A stretch of 64,000 nt of DNA from Salvator merianae (taxonomy: Eukaryota > Chordata > Lepidosauria > Squamata > Teiidae). Both the position numbers and the translations under genes were made by a program. Under the pieces are notes generated by a model. That model did not search any database and was not told the origin of the DNA. It saw nothing but the letters and a program-made list of their open reading frames with translations. Below, piece by piece: positions 11,209-22,466 of the stretch. Position 1 is the first letter of the stretch, and each line of letters begins with the position of its first letter. The stretch is taken from positions 39,748,128 through 39,812,127 of the forward strand of contig QVOM02000116.1 in NCBI GenBank assembly GCA_003586115.2, read 5' to 3'.

Positions 11209-12085
11209 GGTCTTGTTCTGTCTACTGTCACGCAGCTCAGTCTTTCAAAAGAAGTCCAGCTACACACAGTTAAACAAATAAATGCAGCCTGGCCCGTTTC
11301 TTACCCCCAAGGCTGCGTTTCAGTGTATTTCAGTACTTATTTGCTGTCCTTGGGCAATAACCAGACCCCCTGAAGAGCTTCTCATATGCATGCTCTTTAG
11401 GAATGGGAACTGTATAAAAGCACAGCTGTTCTCTTTGGTTTATTACAACAGAGCACATGCGGAAAATGCAGCTAGATTACATCTGGTACCTGTCAAGCAG
11501 GTATTGTTTGTTTGGAGAAAGAAGCCAGAAGGAAGCTACCGATTGGTAGAGAGTGACTGTATGTTGTTCAACCCCCACATGGCTGTGGAATTTGCATTGT
11601 GCATCATTCTGGCACATTGGTGGAATGTCTTGGTGACAACAGGGAGCTGATAAGGCTTCTGTGCTGCATCATCAGTTAAAGTGACTTCAGATACAATTCA
11701 TTCTGCTTCTTGCTCAGAGCAGTAAATATGCTCAGGCTTTGTGCAAGTACAATTCTGTGTATCATCTGGGAGTGGCACAGAAGCTGCAGAATCTCATCTA
11801 TTGGGATGTGTAGGGGTGAAGAAGAGAGGATGACACTGTGATGGAAAGCCTTGGTTTTTCCTGTGCGAACCCAGGTCAAGTCGTGCAAAAGACTTTAGGC
11901 CTTTTTGCATTTTCCACCTTAAAATGGGATAATTCTGTCCAGAGACAGGCTTCTAGTACTTGCAGTGCCATGGAAATGTCCAGCTGCTGTAATAGCGACT
12001 GGGGATGGGGTGCACAATTCTCATCTAGACTTTGATTCTGACTATTCCACTTGGACCCATTTCTTATGAGACTTTCTGCACTGTC
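11209..12085. other. Unassigned intergenic DNA
   Basis: A frame of 122 codons at 11282-11650 has no recognisable domain. No repeat family recognised. Confidence 0.4.
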
Positions 12086-12088
12086 TTA

Positions 12089-12540
12089 GGCTGTGTCCAG
12101 ACAGGGCCTAAAATGTGGGATTATCCCAGCACTATATTGGAGTTGCCACACATATCCGTGGCAATCCTAAGATAGACCCAGAATATTGGGGTCAAATCCC
12201 AGCATATCACCAATGAACTCCCAACCCGTGTTGTCCCGAGATAGCTATATGGATTACCTCTCTTGGCACTTGCTTCTGGAATCTATTTTGGTGAAAATGG
12301 ACACTGCACAAGTGTGGGGCTGAAACAGGGCCCAAAATGGACACTACTCAAGCATACTTCCAGGTATTTCATGCCATAAAAATACCTGCTGCAAGTACCT
12401 ACTGTGCCATCATGGGAGCAAGCGCCCAGCGCCTGGGGCTTGCCCCATAATTTTGCCCTGCTGTCTGGCAGGGATGACAAGATACAATTGTAGGATCTAA
12501 ACAAGATCTTGCATTTTCCTCTTGCCATCTGGAGGCAACC
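12089..12540. mobile_element. PIF/Harbinger-like MITE, first of a tandem pair
   Basis: It begins GGCTGTGTCCAGACAGGGCC after TTA (12086-12088) and ends TCTTGCCATCTGGAGGCAACC before TCA (12541-12543). The ends are imperfect inverted repeats of the GGYTGYSTCCAGA type, also found at 28534-28976 and 46459-46913. Its 452 bp is close to theirs. The 3-bp TWA-like flanks fit PIF/Harbinger. Confidence 0.8.
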
Positions 12541-12543
12541 TCA

Positions 12544-12942
12544 GGCCATCTGCAGTTAGCAAGAGGCAATGCAGGTTATAGAAAAGATTGTGGGACTGCC
12601 TCTTGCTGTGTCCTACCAGGCATGCTGTGCAAAATCTAGCTTATTTGCATATCTGGCGAGGTGCATATGGGATCACCTTCTTGGGGACGTCTGGGAGCCA
12701 GCCTAGTGCCTGCCCTTCTTTTTTCTATCACAGTCTAGGCGAGTTCCCATAAGTCCCCAGTAATAGCCCCAGCAGGTAATCGGGGCTATTTTGGGATACA
12801 CAGTATTGCTGCTGGGTTTCCCATGATAATTTTGCAGTGTGTTTCCTGTGCATTGCAATTTTGGGAAGGCCATGGGGATGTCTGGCAGTCTTGTTGCAAT
12901 GCTGGAAGGATCTCAGGGGTTACTTGTTGTCTAGACGTAGCT
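12544..12942. mobile_element. PIF/Harbinger-like MITE, second of a tandem pair
   Basis: It begins GGCCATCTGCAGTTAGCAAG directly after the shared TCA and ends GTTGTCTAGACGTAGCT before TTA (12943-12945). The left end resembles GGCTGCCTCCAGATGGCAAG at 28534. It sits head-to-tail with the preceding element, with only three bases between them. Confidence 0.75.
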
Positions 12943-12945
12943 TTA

Positions 12946-13483
12946 CACCTGTATACTACTAAATGTTCTACATTTCTAATTCCATTCTGCTGCTTCCTGA
13001 CAAAGCCGTGTCACTTTCTTTTTCTCAGTCACAATGTCAGAAATATTATGACATATTATTATGTTGTTATTGTTGTTGTTATTATTATTGTTATTGTTAT
13101 GATGACATCAAACATATCTGACTGAATGTTAAAATCCCATAATATTTCAGCTTAACCAATTCTGACTTTTTAAAAAAATGTTTCCACTGATCTATTTCCA
13201 GCTAGCAAACTACATTTTTTACAATAATTCCATTGTAACATTGTGATAGTTTTATTATGGCTTTTCTTATATTCAGTCTGTGAAATTTTACACCACATAG
13301 CTAATAAGATGTTCTGCTTCCTCTTTTTCATTGCCTAATCTATAGTGCTGTCATTTGTGATCTTTTCAATTTCTGATATCATGATATTCACGAAGCTTCT
13401 TCTTTTTTAGTAACTCCTCCTCCACCACCACCTCCTTCTCCTCCTCTCTCTCCCCTTTCCCCCCTCCTTCTCTTCCTCATGGG
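12946..13483. repeat. Simple-sequence-rich DNA
   Basis: This stretch holds an ATT/GTT repeat at about 13056-13101 and a CT/CCT-rich tract at about 13415-13475. The rest is AT-rich and unassigned. Confidence 0.7.
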
Positions 13484-13883
13484 GGGGTGCAATCAGACAC
13501 AGTTAAAGGGGCACCTTTTGGGTGCATTTGAGGCTCTAGGAACAGACATAAAATACCTTACCACATTTCAAAGATTCTGAATGTCCACCCCTTTCTCAGA
13601 TAGCAACTCATAACACTGAGGGCACCTCAAACTTGAAACCTGGTTGGGCAGGAAACTGCATAAGGCAATGATTTCCTACCCAGTGGCCAATCACTGGGTA
13701 ACACCCTTGTAGTCAGGATAGGTTGCCTGACCTGGATGCAGTTGTGAAGATAGGATGCAGTATAAAGTAATTTTGAGCCTTATATTCAGGACAACTGTTT
13801 GGAAAGCATTTTTTTGTGCATTTGGGAGTGGGATGCTTATTCTTAAAAAGATAATATTAAACAGCCCTGTCTGATTGCACCCC
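13484..13883. mobile_element. Inverted-repeat MITE with GGGGTGCAATCAGACA ends
   Basis: The left end GGGGTGCAATCAGACACAG is mirrored by the right end CTGTCTGATTGCACCCC. The interior GGGGCACC motif links it to the element at 28143-28363. The left boundary is blurred by a G-run and the target duplication is unclear. Confidence 0.7.
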
Positions 13884-15027
13884 TAGTGCAATAATTTTCA
13901 AAGAAATTAGAAAATCAGGGAAAGGAGTTTGAAAATGAAAGTTAAAAGTCTTGGCAAAATCCTAAATCATAAAACTGCTCTCCTGTGATTGCCATTAAAG
14001 ACGGATGGAAAGCTTCCTTTGGCATCATTGGAAATATCTCTCCTGGAGCAAATAGCAATCATAGAAACAGAATGCTGGGCACATTAGCTGTACAATCTGC
14101 CATCTCCTCTCAGCAAGATTCTTTTCAGATTAGGGTAAAGGCAGCATATTTGCCTTGTCTTGCAATATGTAGCATTTTTTTTTTTTTTTTTAAAGTAATG
14201 TACATTCTCTGGGATTACATTTCAGGATATCTTGCCTTCTGAGGCTTGTGTCTTCCTCCCAAATTTGGGCTGGATAATGCTTGCTACTGCTAATAAGGAT
14301 TTTCCTGATGCTTCTCTACCGTGGCAGCGAAATGATTAGGTTCATGATTATGGAATTCCTTTCCAGTACAGCTGAGACTAATCCAATCACTACCTGCCTG
14401 AAGGCACATTTACCATTTGTGGCTGTATATAGGCTGCATCCAAAAATAAGCACCATTTCTAAAGTGTAGCACTATTTTAAAAAGCAAATCTGCAGGGGTG
14501 GGGGTTAAGATTCTGATTATAGGTTGGCATCCCAGTACATTTTTTTTAAGAAACCATGTTTTTGAAAATAAGTGAGGACTATATTCAAATGAATACAGTG
14601 TGTACTCTGTCCTTTGAACAGTTAGGGTTTGGGCGTGCCAGCATGCTATTGCTATTACATTTCCATTCTGTTTTGTGAGGATTGGTTTTATTATATTTTA
14701 TTAATGTAAAGATGTTTTCATGATGTACGTTGAATTGAATTTGTATCTGAGGGTGGGCTGGTTGGCTAGATGGATGGATGGATGGAGAGGTAAGCTGTTT
14801 ACTGAACTGCGTTTTGATTTGTTGCAGATCAAAGTGCAATTTGAGGAAATCAAACAGAGACTTCCAATCTGAGCTCCATCACCAGCCACACAGAAGTGCT
14901 GTTCACCACCTTGGAAGGCTTCCAAAAGTGTTTGGACTAATTGATGATGGACAGGGCTTTCAGTGGCTACTGGTTCTGGTGACTGTGTGACTTCTTTTGA
15001 CATAGGAGTCAGTATGCCATGGTGGTG
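13884..15027. other. Unassigned intergenic DNA
   Basis: No gene recognised. A T-run occurs at about 14166-14190, and a short GATG repeat near 14770. Confidence 0.4.
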
Positions 15028-15131
15028 AATATGTGTAGCTCAGGGCTGATGTGTTGGATTGTCAAGAGTTCTCTGAGTTGAGTTGTCCATTTGTATACAT
15101 TTTGATACTTGACTGTGTAACATCTTCAGTA
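15028..15131 (-). mobile_element. Penelope-like terminal unit, inverted copy
   Basis: On the minus strand it reads CTGAAGATGTTACACAGTC, continuing with CAAAATGTATACAAATG and ending CCCTGAGCTACACATATT. It aligns over its length with 37408-37497, which ends CCCTGAGCTATAGATATT. It lies head-to-head with the body segment that follows on the plus strand. The hammerhead-like core is mutated here. Confidence 0.55.
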
Positions 15132-15133
15132 CA

Positions 15134-15400
15134 AAGGCTCACTTGTACTTAGCGATGGGCTATATAGTAGTCTGTCCTATGCTTCTTGCATGTGATAGAC
15201 CAGCATGTGTTCTTTGTCTTTGTTGTACTGGATACTTATTTTTTTGTTGTGTTGCTATAGTAATACTTCCTGCTTGCCAGTCTTCTTCTCTGCTTAAGTG
15301 TTGGTTAATGTTCACCAGATTAGGTGTAGGAACCTACAGAAATAATTCTTTCATTGTTAGGTTTTCTTCTTTCCCAGACCGGTTGTTAAGCAGACAAACC
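15134..15400 (+). mobile_element. Penelope-like body segment
   Basis: It is similar to 37074-37330: GATGGGCTAT, TGTTCTTTGTCTTTGTTGTA, CTGGATACTTATT, TTGTTGTGTTGCTATAG, GTTGGTTAATGTTCACCAG. It is non-coding in both copies. Assignment to Penelope-like elements rests on the linked terminal unit, so it is tentative. Confidence 0.5.
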
Positions 15401-15667
15401 TATAATTTCCTGCCTCTCTGCTTGAGTGCCTCCCCCTTTCTAAATAGTGATAGCCACTTTACAGTGCTCAATTATGGAAGCCAAATATAGTGACAAGTTG
15501 CACATTTTTGTTTGGAGTTCAACAATCTCAGATTTGAACTCTTTAATAACTCTTTGCTGGATGCATTCAGGGCCTCTTGATTTGCAGATGTTTAATTTGT
15601 CAGTAAGGCCTATTCTCCTCTTGTCACCACTTCAGTATTTTAGACTCCTTTCCTGAAAACAGGAACT

Positions 15668-16372
15668 CAGGCTCAGGAATCTGCCCGAAATTCTCTTCTG
15701 TTAGATGGAAATAATTCATTCAGCTTCTCTGCAATTTTTCCCCTCCTCTTTAGCACATCATTGTGTCCCTCATCTTCTAAGGCACCAACAGTCTTCCAGG
15801 CTGGCTTCCTGCTTCTAAGATATTTGATGAATCTTTTATTATCAGTCTTAACAAGTTTGGCAATATACTCTTCAATTTTTCTTTTTGCTTCTTTTACTGC
15901 TTCTTTGCATTTATTTTGCCAAAGTTTTTGTTCCTTACTGTTCTCTTCTTTAGGCGAAGCCTTCCACTTTCTGAAGGATTCTTTCTGGCATCGTTTAGCT
16001 TCTTTGACTATATAAGTTAACCATGCAGGCTTCTTCTTGGCCTTGAGTGTCCTTTTCTTGAAATTCATTATTCCTGAACCTCTATTATTGTAGTTTTAAA
16101 CAACAGCCGAGCTTTCAAGAGAACATTTTTTTAAAAAATCAAAAGTGATGCATTGTACTTGCTTATAAATGTTGAATTTTATTGCATTATGGTTACTATT
16201 CCCAGTCAGTTCAACTTCATTTACTTCTCTCACCAATTCCTAAGAGCCAATTTTGAGTAAGCCCAGTATTGCCTCACCCTTCATTGATTCCACAACGAGC
16301 TGCTCCAGTACAGTCATTTGCAGTATCTAAAAATTTGACCTCTCCATCATAGTTTGTGCAAACATGATTTAA
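15668..16372 (-). pseudogene. CR1-type LINE ORF2 fragment (endonuclease end and linker), degraded
   Basis: On the minus strand the upstream part (about 16370-16130) encodes LEQLVVESMKGEAILGLL, then ELVREVNEVELTGNSNHNAI, with a stop in between. This matches the C-terminal half of a CR1 apurinic endonuclease, where the normal SDH motif has become SNH. After a frame change, 16068-15673 reads KKPAWLTYIVKEAKRCQKES and SRKPAWKTVGALEDEGHNDV-like sequence, the linker to the reverse transcriptase. The reverse transcriptase itself is absent. Old, inactive insertion. Confidence 0.8.
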
Positions 16373-16520
16373 GGCCTTTTTTGTGGTGGCCCCAGACTCT
16401 GGAACAGCCTCCCTCTGGAGGTTTTCTGGGTGCCTACATTATATGGCTTTCAGTGACTGATGCAGACATTTCTTTTTACCAAGGTCTTTGAAGTTTAGCT
16501 TCCTCTGAGTGTTGTCCTAC
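16373..16520 (+). mobile_element. L2-type LINE 3' end
   Basis: GGCCCCAGACTCTGGAACAG and TTTTTACCAAGGTCTTTGAAG match the split copy at 3150-3510. It is followed by an AGGG repeat (16522-16553) and an AAAT tail (16601-16646). Confidence 0.75.
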
Positions 16521-16521
16521 C

Positions 16522-16646
16522 AGGGAGGGAGGGAGGGAGGGAGGGAGGGAGGGTTATATTTTAAATAGGATCTAGTTTATTCTATGTATTTTAGCTGAAT
16601 TAACATACATAAATAAATAAATTAAATAAATAAATAAATAAATATT
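16522..16646. repeat. AGGG and AAAT simple repeats
   Basis: About eight AGGG units at 16522-16553, then AAATAAAT units at 16601-16646 that form the tail of the L2-like element. Confidence 0.9.
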
Positions 16647-16649
16647 TAC

Positions 16650-18150
16650 CCAGTCAGTGTGTGGCTAACTGAAATCTCCCATTATTAAAAGATTTCTTCT
16701 TTGGGTTACATCTTTAATTCTGTTCTCTGTTTGCAGATCCTGTTGAACACCTTGGTTAGTAGGGCACTCCTAGTATTAACCTAATTTACTACCTAATATC
16801 CCTATCCACAGGGTGATCTCTCAGCTGCTGACTGTCTTAAAATAATGCCCAGCTCACTTGCTTTGTTTTAACTGCTATCTTGAGTTGCCTAGCCCAATTT
16901 TGCCTTATTTTTTGATCTTAGTGGTTCTTGTTATCTTTACAGGGGGCAAATCAACCTCTTGAGCTTCAGATCACAGGCTGCTGGTCTGATCTGCTCAGCC
17001 CAGTTCCACCTCATCTTTAAGTCATGGTGACTCTGACTTCCCAGCAGGCAGCAAGGTGTGAAATCAGCTTCCGAGCTTCAGATTTCAGGCTGCTGTCTTG
17101 AGCTGCTTAGCCAATTTCACTCAGTCTTTTGTTTGTGGTGACTCTTGCTGCCTTCTCAGCAGTTCACTGGGTATTCAAATCAGCCCCTGGATCTGCAGTA
17201 GATCTGCACCTGGTTTGCTACAACCATGGCACCTTCCCCGCTCTTCCCCCACTTTCTTAGACAAACTTGCATTCTCCTTAAGCAGCCTGTTCTCAAGGAG
17301 GATTTTTTTTTTGCCCTGATCACATTGGAGAGTATGCAATACCAGCTGCAGCTGTTTACTGTCTCAATGGTTTATAACTGCACAAGGGGTCTCCAACTAT
17401 TTGAGCTGTTGTGCTTTCCATGACTTTGGGGTAACCTTGGTGTGACCCACTTATTCTCTGCTGAACATCCTTTTGTTTATCACATCAGTGGGTGGTGAGA
17501 AGCAGGAAGCAGGTCACTGGATGTGTAAGACCTTCCTGTAAAAACGTCTTTGATGAGATTATATATGTTCACTCTTGATCGTTTGTTCCTTTCTGACAAA
17601 ACACAGAAAGCTCATAGGGTGGAAGTAGTAGTCAAAATAAAATTGACAGAGAAAGATAGTCTAGGCTGGACAACTAGGAAGGAAGACAGATCAAACAAAG
17701 CTAAAGTTAGCAGCAAAAATACTTGAGTAAAGCTCTTCATCTTCCTATGTTTAGTATTTATGAATACAAAGCTTAGATTTGTACTCTTAAATATAAGCTT
17801 TGGGAAAACAGAGAAATGTCATACAGATAAACATTTGTGAAACAATGCCTATAAAACCTCAATAATTCATATTTTCTGCAAAAGAAAGATGTTAAGTGTC
17901 CATTATTAAAGGGCATATTTGGGCTTTTAAACATGCAGATGTTAGTGTTTTGTTAGAGTGAAAAACATACTTTAAAAATATAAAAAGGTTGTACTTAAGA
18001 GAGCAGGATATCAGCATTTGTCATCTTAGAAAATGTAGAACAGAGAATTTCAACAAGTGAAGGTTATCATGAGAGATGAAGGAAACCTTCCCCTTTTTTC
18101 TATCTAGCTAACTCCACTTGAATAGCACTGACTGATTTATTACCCAGAAT
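16650..18150. other. Unassigned intergenic DNA
   Basis: Contains loosely repeated pieces (GAGCTTCAGAT, CAGGCTGCTG at about 16960 and 17080), perhaps an old duplication of ~110 bp. No gene recognised. Confidence 0.4.
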
Positions 18151-18335
18151 TGGTGTAGCTCAGTGGTAGAACAAACTGCCTAGAAGGCAGAGAGTTGCAG
18201 GTTCAATTCCCAGGATCCCCTCAGAAGAAGACAATGGCAAAACCACATCCACAACTTGGCCAAGAAGCCTGTATGCAGGTGTCACCAATTGTCAACCCTG
18301 AGTCGATGATGTCTAATCACAACTTCTGCATAATC
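18151..18335 (+). mobile_element. tRNA-derived SINE (Sauria/ACA type)
   Basis: A box TGTAGCTCAGTGGTAGAACA, tRNA-like middle, and B box GGTTCAATTCCCAGG. The downstream body contains GAAGACAATGGCAAAACC, CAACTTGGCCAAGAAGCC and a GTCACC...GAGTCGATGATG tail. This tail resembles the LINE-derived end of reptile SINEs. It is not a tRNA gene. Confidence 0.7.
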
Positions 18336-20290
18336 CTACATGTATTCCTAAGGGTTAGAACAGCAGTGGACAACATGTGGTGCAGAGCAGTGGGGTTAGA
18401 CTATCTCCCAACCCAAAAGGAAGCACTCAGAGCTTCATCCAACTCCTTTCAAAGGCATAGGGGAGATGGAAGTTTGGGGATCATTAAGGTCATGTGTACG
18501 TCAGAGCTCTTTATTTTGAACCGAACCCTTCTGAAGCTTCAGTCCACATTTCTCTAGTTCACATTTAGTTCAGAGCAGGGACTTTCTCATCTCCTCCCTC
18601 CTCTAAAGCTCCTCCCATTCCTGCAGGGCTACTGGCCATTCCCCCACCCAGTCATTGAAATACACTCCCCCCTTAACCTCCCACCAGCCCCCCCTTTCAA
18701 CATTATATATATAAAGTACATAAAGTATATAAAGTACATCTATTTCTGTTTTTTTTTTTGTTGTTCATATATATCTGCTTTCAACACCTTTTTGAAATCA
18801 GTTTCTGCACAGGACATCTGCTTACATGCTGTGGTGCTGAGAGAACAGCATGCTGAGAAAGGAGGGTCATTTTGTAAAAAAAATGCATAAAAAGCACTGT
18901 CTTTCCTAGCCCCACCCATATATGTACATGTACATCTACTTCTTTCTGTTCATATGCACATGTGCATCTTTGTATATTTTCAACTTTAACTTCACCCATG
19001 GAGGAGGGACAGGGCTCTATCAAGCAGTGGGAAAGAAGGAAGATGGGAGGGAGGGAGGGAGGGAGGGAGCTTCTTCTCTTGTCCACATTTATGTCTCCTT
19101 TCTATTGCATTTGCCTTTCTGTCAGAGCTGGATTATATAAGGCACAGGTTTAGCCAGTCGGAGGGCTATGTGTGTGTCTGTATATTTGCAAATGTGGCAA
19201 GGGGGCAGGTGGGCACACAGTTTCTTTGACTCCATTTACATTTGGGTCTCTGTAGTTGTGCACTTGGGTGTGTGTATAGTATCTGTAAGGAAGAATTAGA
19301 AGGCAGGAAGTGGGGTGCTAATAATCTCTGATTCTCCCCTATCTCCTGATTCAGCAAGACACCCACCTATTTCCCCCTCACTCAAAGATGCATTGCCATA
19401 TTAAGTGCAACTTTGAAGTGGCCAAGCCTGAATAATAAAAGCTCATCTTCATTCTTGAAGTTCAGCTGTCATATCAGATCCTTTCATTTGACCTTCCTTC
19501 AAAATGCGCTCCTTGGCCCAGGAGAGAGGTTGCTTTTGAAGAAACCTAAGAAATAATAGCCACATTGATGATTGGATGAACACAAAGAGAATGGAGATAA
19601 AGAGATGAAAGTCTGCTCTTTTCTTTTGCCCTCATAAAGTAGCCCTAAACACTCCAGCAGTGTCTGAACTCATAAATAAAACACAAAAGAAACTTGAACC
19701 TTGGTCTTCAGCAGCACAAGGTAAAATGTCATTGCATTAGATATTTTTACATGATTGGTTATTGCAAATGTCTAGCCATTTTTTCTCCCTCTGTTTGACT
19801 TAACTCTCATGCTCGGTAGGGGATTTTGATTTTCCTATGCTCAATTTCACCAGGTGCTCCATGAGTGACTCATTGATACCACATTTGTAAAAGAAAGGAG
19901 ATTCTAATTCAGATAAATAGTTTTTGTCACATTCAAATTTAAGATTGCTTCCTTTGTAAAGGTTTCTGTCACATACATTTTCTTGAATCTGAGATCTTGG
20001 AAACACAATATGAGATATCAAGTGCAAGCAAAATGCCCAGCAAATTATGGGCATGTGTTTGGAGTAGCTGTGCTGGTTAAAAAACTACTTTATCACCTTG
20101 ACTGAAAACTGCTCTGCAGAAGTCTATTCCAGACCTGCTTAGAAATATAAGTTTGAACAATTCTTCCTAAGACATTCTGCATGTAGAGGGTCAAATCAGA
20201 GCTGGAAAAGTTTTGTTTTAGGACTGCAGGTTTCACACTGAGAGCTGAAAGGGCTATGTAAAATGTTTCAAAGACCAAAGACACTGGCTC
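18336..20290. other. Unassigned intergenic DNA with simple repeats
   Basis: Contains TATATAAAGTAC-type repeats at about 18695-18740 and a GGGA repeat at about 19045-19070. No gene or clear transposon recognised. Confidence 0.4.
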
Positions 20291-20293
20291 TTG

Positions 20294-20594
20294 GGCTGTG
20301 ACTTCACTTCTGGGGGACACGGCTGTGTTTCAGGTGGGTGGGGGAGGCACCCCTACCTGTGGCACTCTCTTCATCTCTGTTTTGGAGTAAGGGGGCACCA
20401 TTTTCCACAGTGCCTCTATGCAGGGCAGGAAGAAACTACCCTGTCTTGGAAGCACTTCTGCAAGCAATTGCACCACGAAACAGCATGCACAATTGCTCCA
20501 AAGCTGCCTGTTGGCACTGAAAATGGAGATGGAATGGCAATGGGAACTTTTTTGGGATGACAAGAGCACCCTATTTTGCAAAGTGGAGACAGCT
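20294..20594. mobile_element. MITE with GGCTGTGTCTCCACTT-type ends, copy 1
   Basis: The left end GGCTGTGACTTCACTTCTG pairs with the right end TTTGCAAAGTGGAGACAGCTT. The interior (ATGCAGGGCA, GGAAGCACTT) is like that of 37519-37844 and 50218-50513. The many overlapping open frames here are by-products of its inverted structure. Confidence 0.65.
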
Positions 20595-21363
20595 TCAGTG
20601 AGCCACTTTGAATGTTTGAACCAAAATAGCCCTCTTCTGGCAGTAACATTTTTGACGGTTATTTTGGGTAGTGTTCCCTGTGTACGCCGGCCGTTTTACC
20701 TAGGCAAATGAGGACCAGGAATGAAGGAAAGTGAGACAAGAACAGTGCCACCACGCTTAAGGCCTCACTTCTCCTCTGATGGCAGGCATCCCAAAGAAGA
20801 CCCTCTCTTGCTCAAACTAACTGAGCACTTGTAGGCAAAAGTTGCATATGAGTATTAGGATGGGATGTGGATGGATGGTTTCCTGTCAAGGTTTGGAAAA
20901 AAGGCACAGGGGATCTCACTTTTAAAACAAAAGCATGGTCTAAACCACCTACATGTAAATGTGAAGTTATTTAAGAAAACTAAAAATAATTGGCACCTGA
21001 TCAGATGAGATATGTGTTGAAGGTTCATGTATTAAGGTGTTAGTTGCAAATGGATTATCTAGTTTAATTTCCCCCTATTATAATATGAACTACATCTAGC
21101 ACAAATTCAATGACAAGTGGGAAGCTAAATGCAGTTTTCCCTTGCATAATGTGAATGGAGCTAGGCATAATTGTGTTACTAAAGTAATGGGCAGCAAAGG
21201 ACTTGTGATAGTTAGAGGAAGCTGGCATTTGCATGACTCCCACTAATGGGATTTCCATACCATGTTCGTTTCTGGGAGTGGGCTACCACGTTAAGCAAAG
21301 GATGACTGTATTTAGCAGCACACAAAAACAAGCAACCTCAGTTCTTGTCAGCAGAGCAGTGAT
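20595..21363. other. Unassigned intergenic DNA
   Basis: No gene or repeat family recognised. Confidence 0.4.
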
Positions 21364-21366
21364 TTA

Positions 21367-21549
21367 GGCCCTTTCTGCATTGGGTCTTATTCTGGATTAT
21401 ATCCTGGAATAGAAACTTGCCATCTGCATGCTAGTGCAGATTATAGCATTACTTCACTTCCAGGGCCTGCCATAGTCTGCACCAGCATCCAGGTGGCAGG
21501 CTTCCATTATGGAATATAATCCGGAACAAGGCCCAGTGCAGAAAGGGCC
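21367..21549. mobile_element. PIF/Harbinger-like MITE, complete, TTA target duplication
   Basis: A 183-bp element with long inverted ends: GGCCCTTTCTGCATTGGGTC on the left, CCCAGTGCAGAAAGGGCC on the right, extending to about 38 bp. It is flanked by TTA at 21364-21366 and 21550-21552. Partial copies lie at 44310-44364, 45060-45164 and about 59240. Confidence 0.9.
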
Positions 21550-21737
21550 TTAGTACTAATTATGGGCTATGTAACAGACATGCAAGGAAGGAGAGACATT
21601 TTCTTGTCTTCCCACGAAGAAGAAAACTATCTGTGCTCAAAAGGAAGTTACCCGAGAAATAAAAGCGATGTCTACAGGCCATTGTGCAGGGACAAAGTAG
21701 AAGAGAATAATTACTCTACAGATATGTTCATATTTAA

Positions 21738-21927
21738 GATTTAATCCAACTTCAGTCCATCTTCAGAGTGAGAGAATACATCAGCAAAGTGACTCATCAT
21801 TGTCTTTCAGCAAGTTCTGAACGTAGAAAGATTTTCTACATTAGATAAAGCCAAAAGCAAACAACTTGTCCCTTTGCTGAAAGTGAACTGGAGCTGCAAT
21901 AAAATTTAAGTGTGAATGTAGCCTGAC
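21738..21927. mobile_element. Short inverted-repeat transposon, family of 5.1 and 34.4 kb
   Basis: Left AGATTTAATCCAACTTCAGT, right ACTGGAGCTGCAATAAAATT followed by TAAGTGTGAATG. The ends are imperfect inverses. The interior shares CATCAGCAAAGTGACT with 5.1 kb. Confidence 0.55.
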
Positions 21928-21952
21928 TGGCTACCACTGTTCCCAGAGACCC

Positions 21953-22466
21953 AGGACCTGTTCGCACTTAGTGAGGGGTACATTTCAGGATGCTAGCTAG
22001 AATGGAGGATCCGCATTTGCGAACAGCCCCAGCTGACCCGAAATCTACCAAAGCCCACCTGATGCTTATCTGAATCCAACCAGCTGTAGACAACTAAATT
22101 GTAGTCTCCAACCCGACCTGCGTGATCAGATGAGGATCAGGAAAGGTGTGTTCGCACCATTTTTGGGTTCAAAATGGTGGCAGGATGGGGTTAGCAGGGC
22201 CGCGCAGGCGCAGTCTGACAGATCGCACCCCGGTTCAGACACAGGTTCAAACACAGACCCTCTGGGTTCGAACACAGACCTTCTGGGTTCGAACACAGCT
22301 ACTGAACTAGTGTGCTCCCATTCAAACTGTGCCCAGTGCTGGGTGGCTTGCGGAGTGTTCCAGCGCTGATAGGTATGAAGACCCCTCTCTGTACCTGAAC
22401 CCAACTGGCCCGAACCGTGCTAGTTAGACTGTTATCCTGTTGTAAGTGCGAACAGCCCCCCAGTGC
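21953..22466. mobile_element. DNA transposon with CCTGTTCGCACTTA ends, copy 2
   Basis: Left GGACCTGTTCGCACTTAGTG, right GTAAGTGCGAACAGCCCC. It matches copy 1 at 7871-8391 along the ends and interior (GGAATGGAGCATTC-like, AACAGCTCCAGCTGAC-like). It contains a 21-bp tandem repeat with GGTTCGAACACAGACC at about 22246-22306. CCA occurs on both sides and may be a 3-bp target duplication. Confidence 0.8.

Noticed and set aside
11022..11373. Ser/Pro- and Lys/Glu/Gly-rich frames
   Set aside because: Direct translations of a polypyrimidine tract.
18151..18240. Possible tRNA gene
   Set aside because: It has A and B boxes but no intact cloverleaf, and it continues into a SINE body. The same applies to 2840-2940 and 6198-6260.
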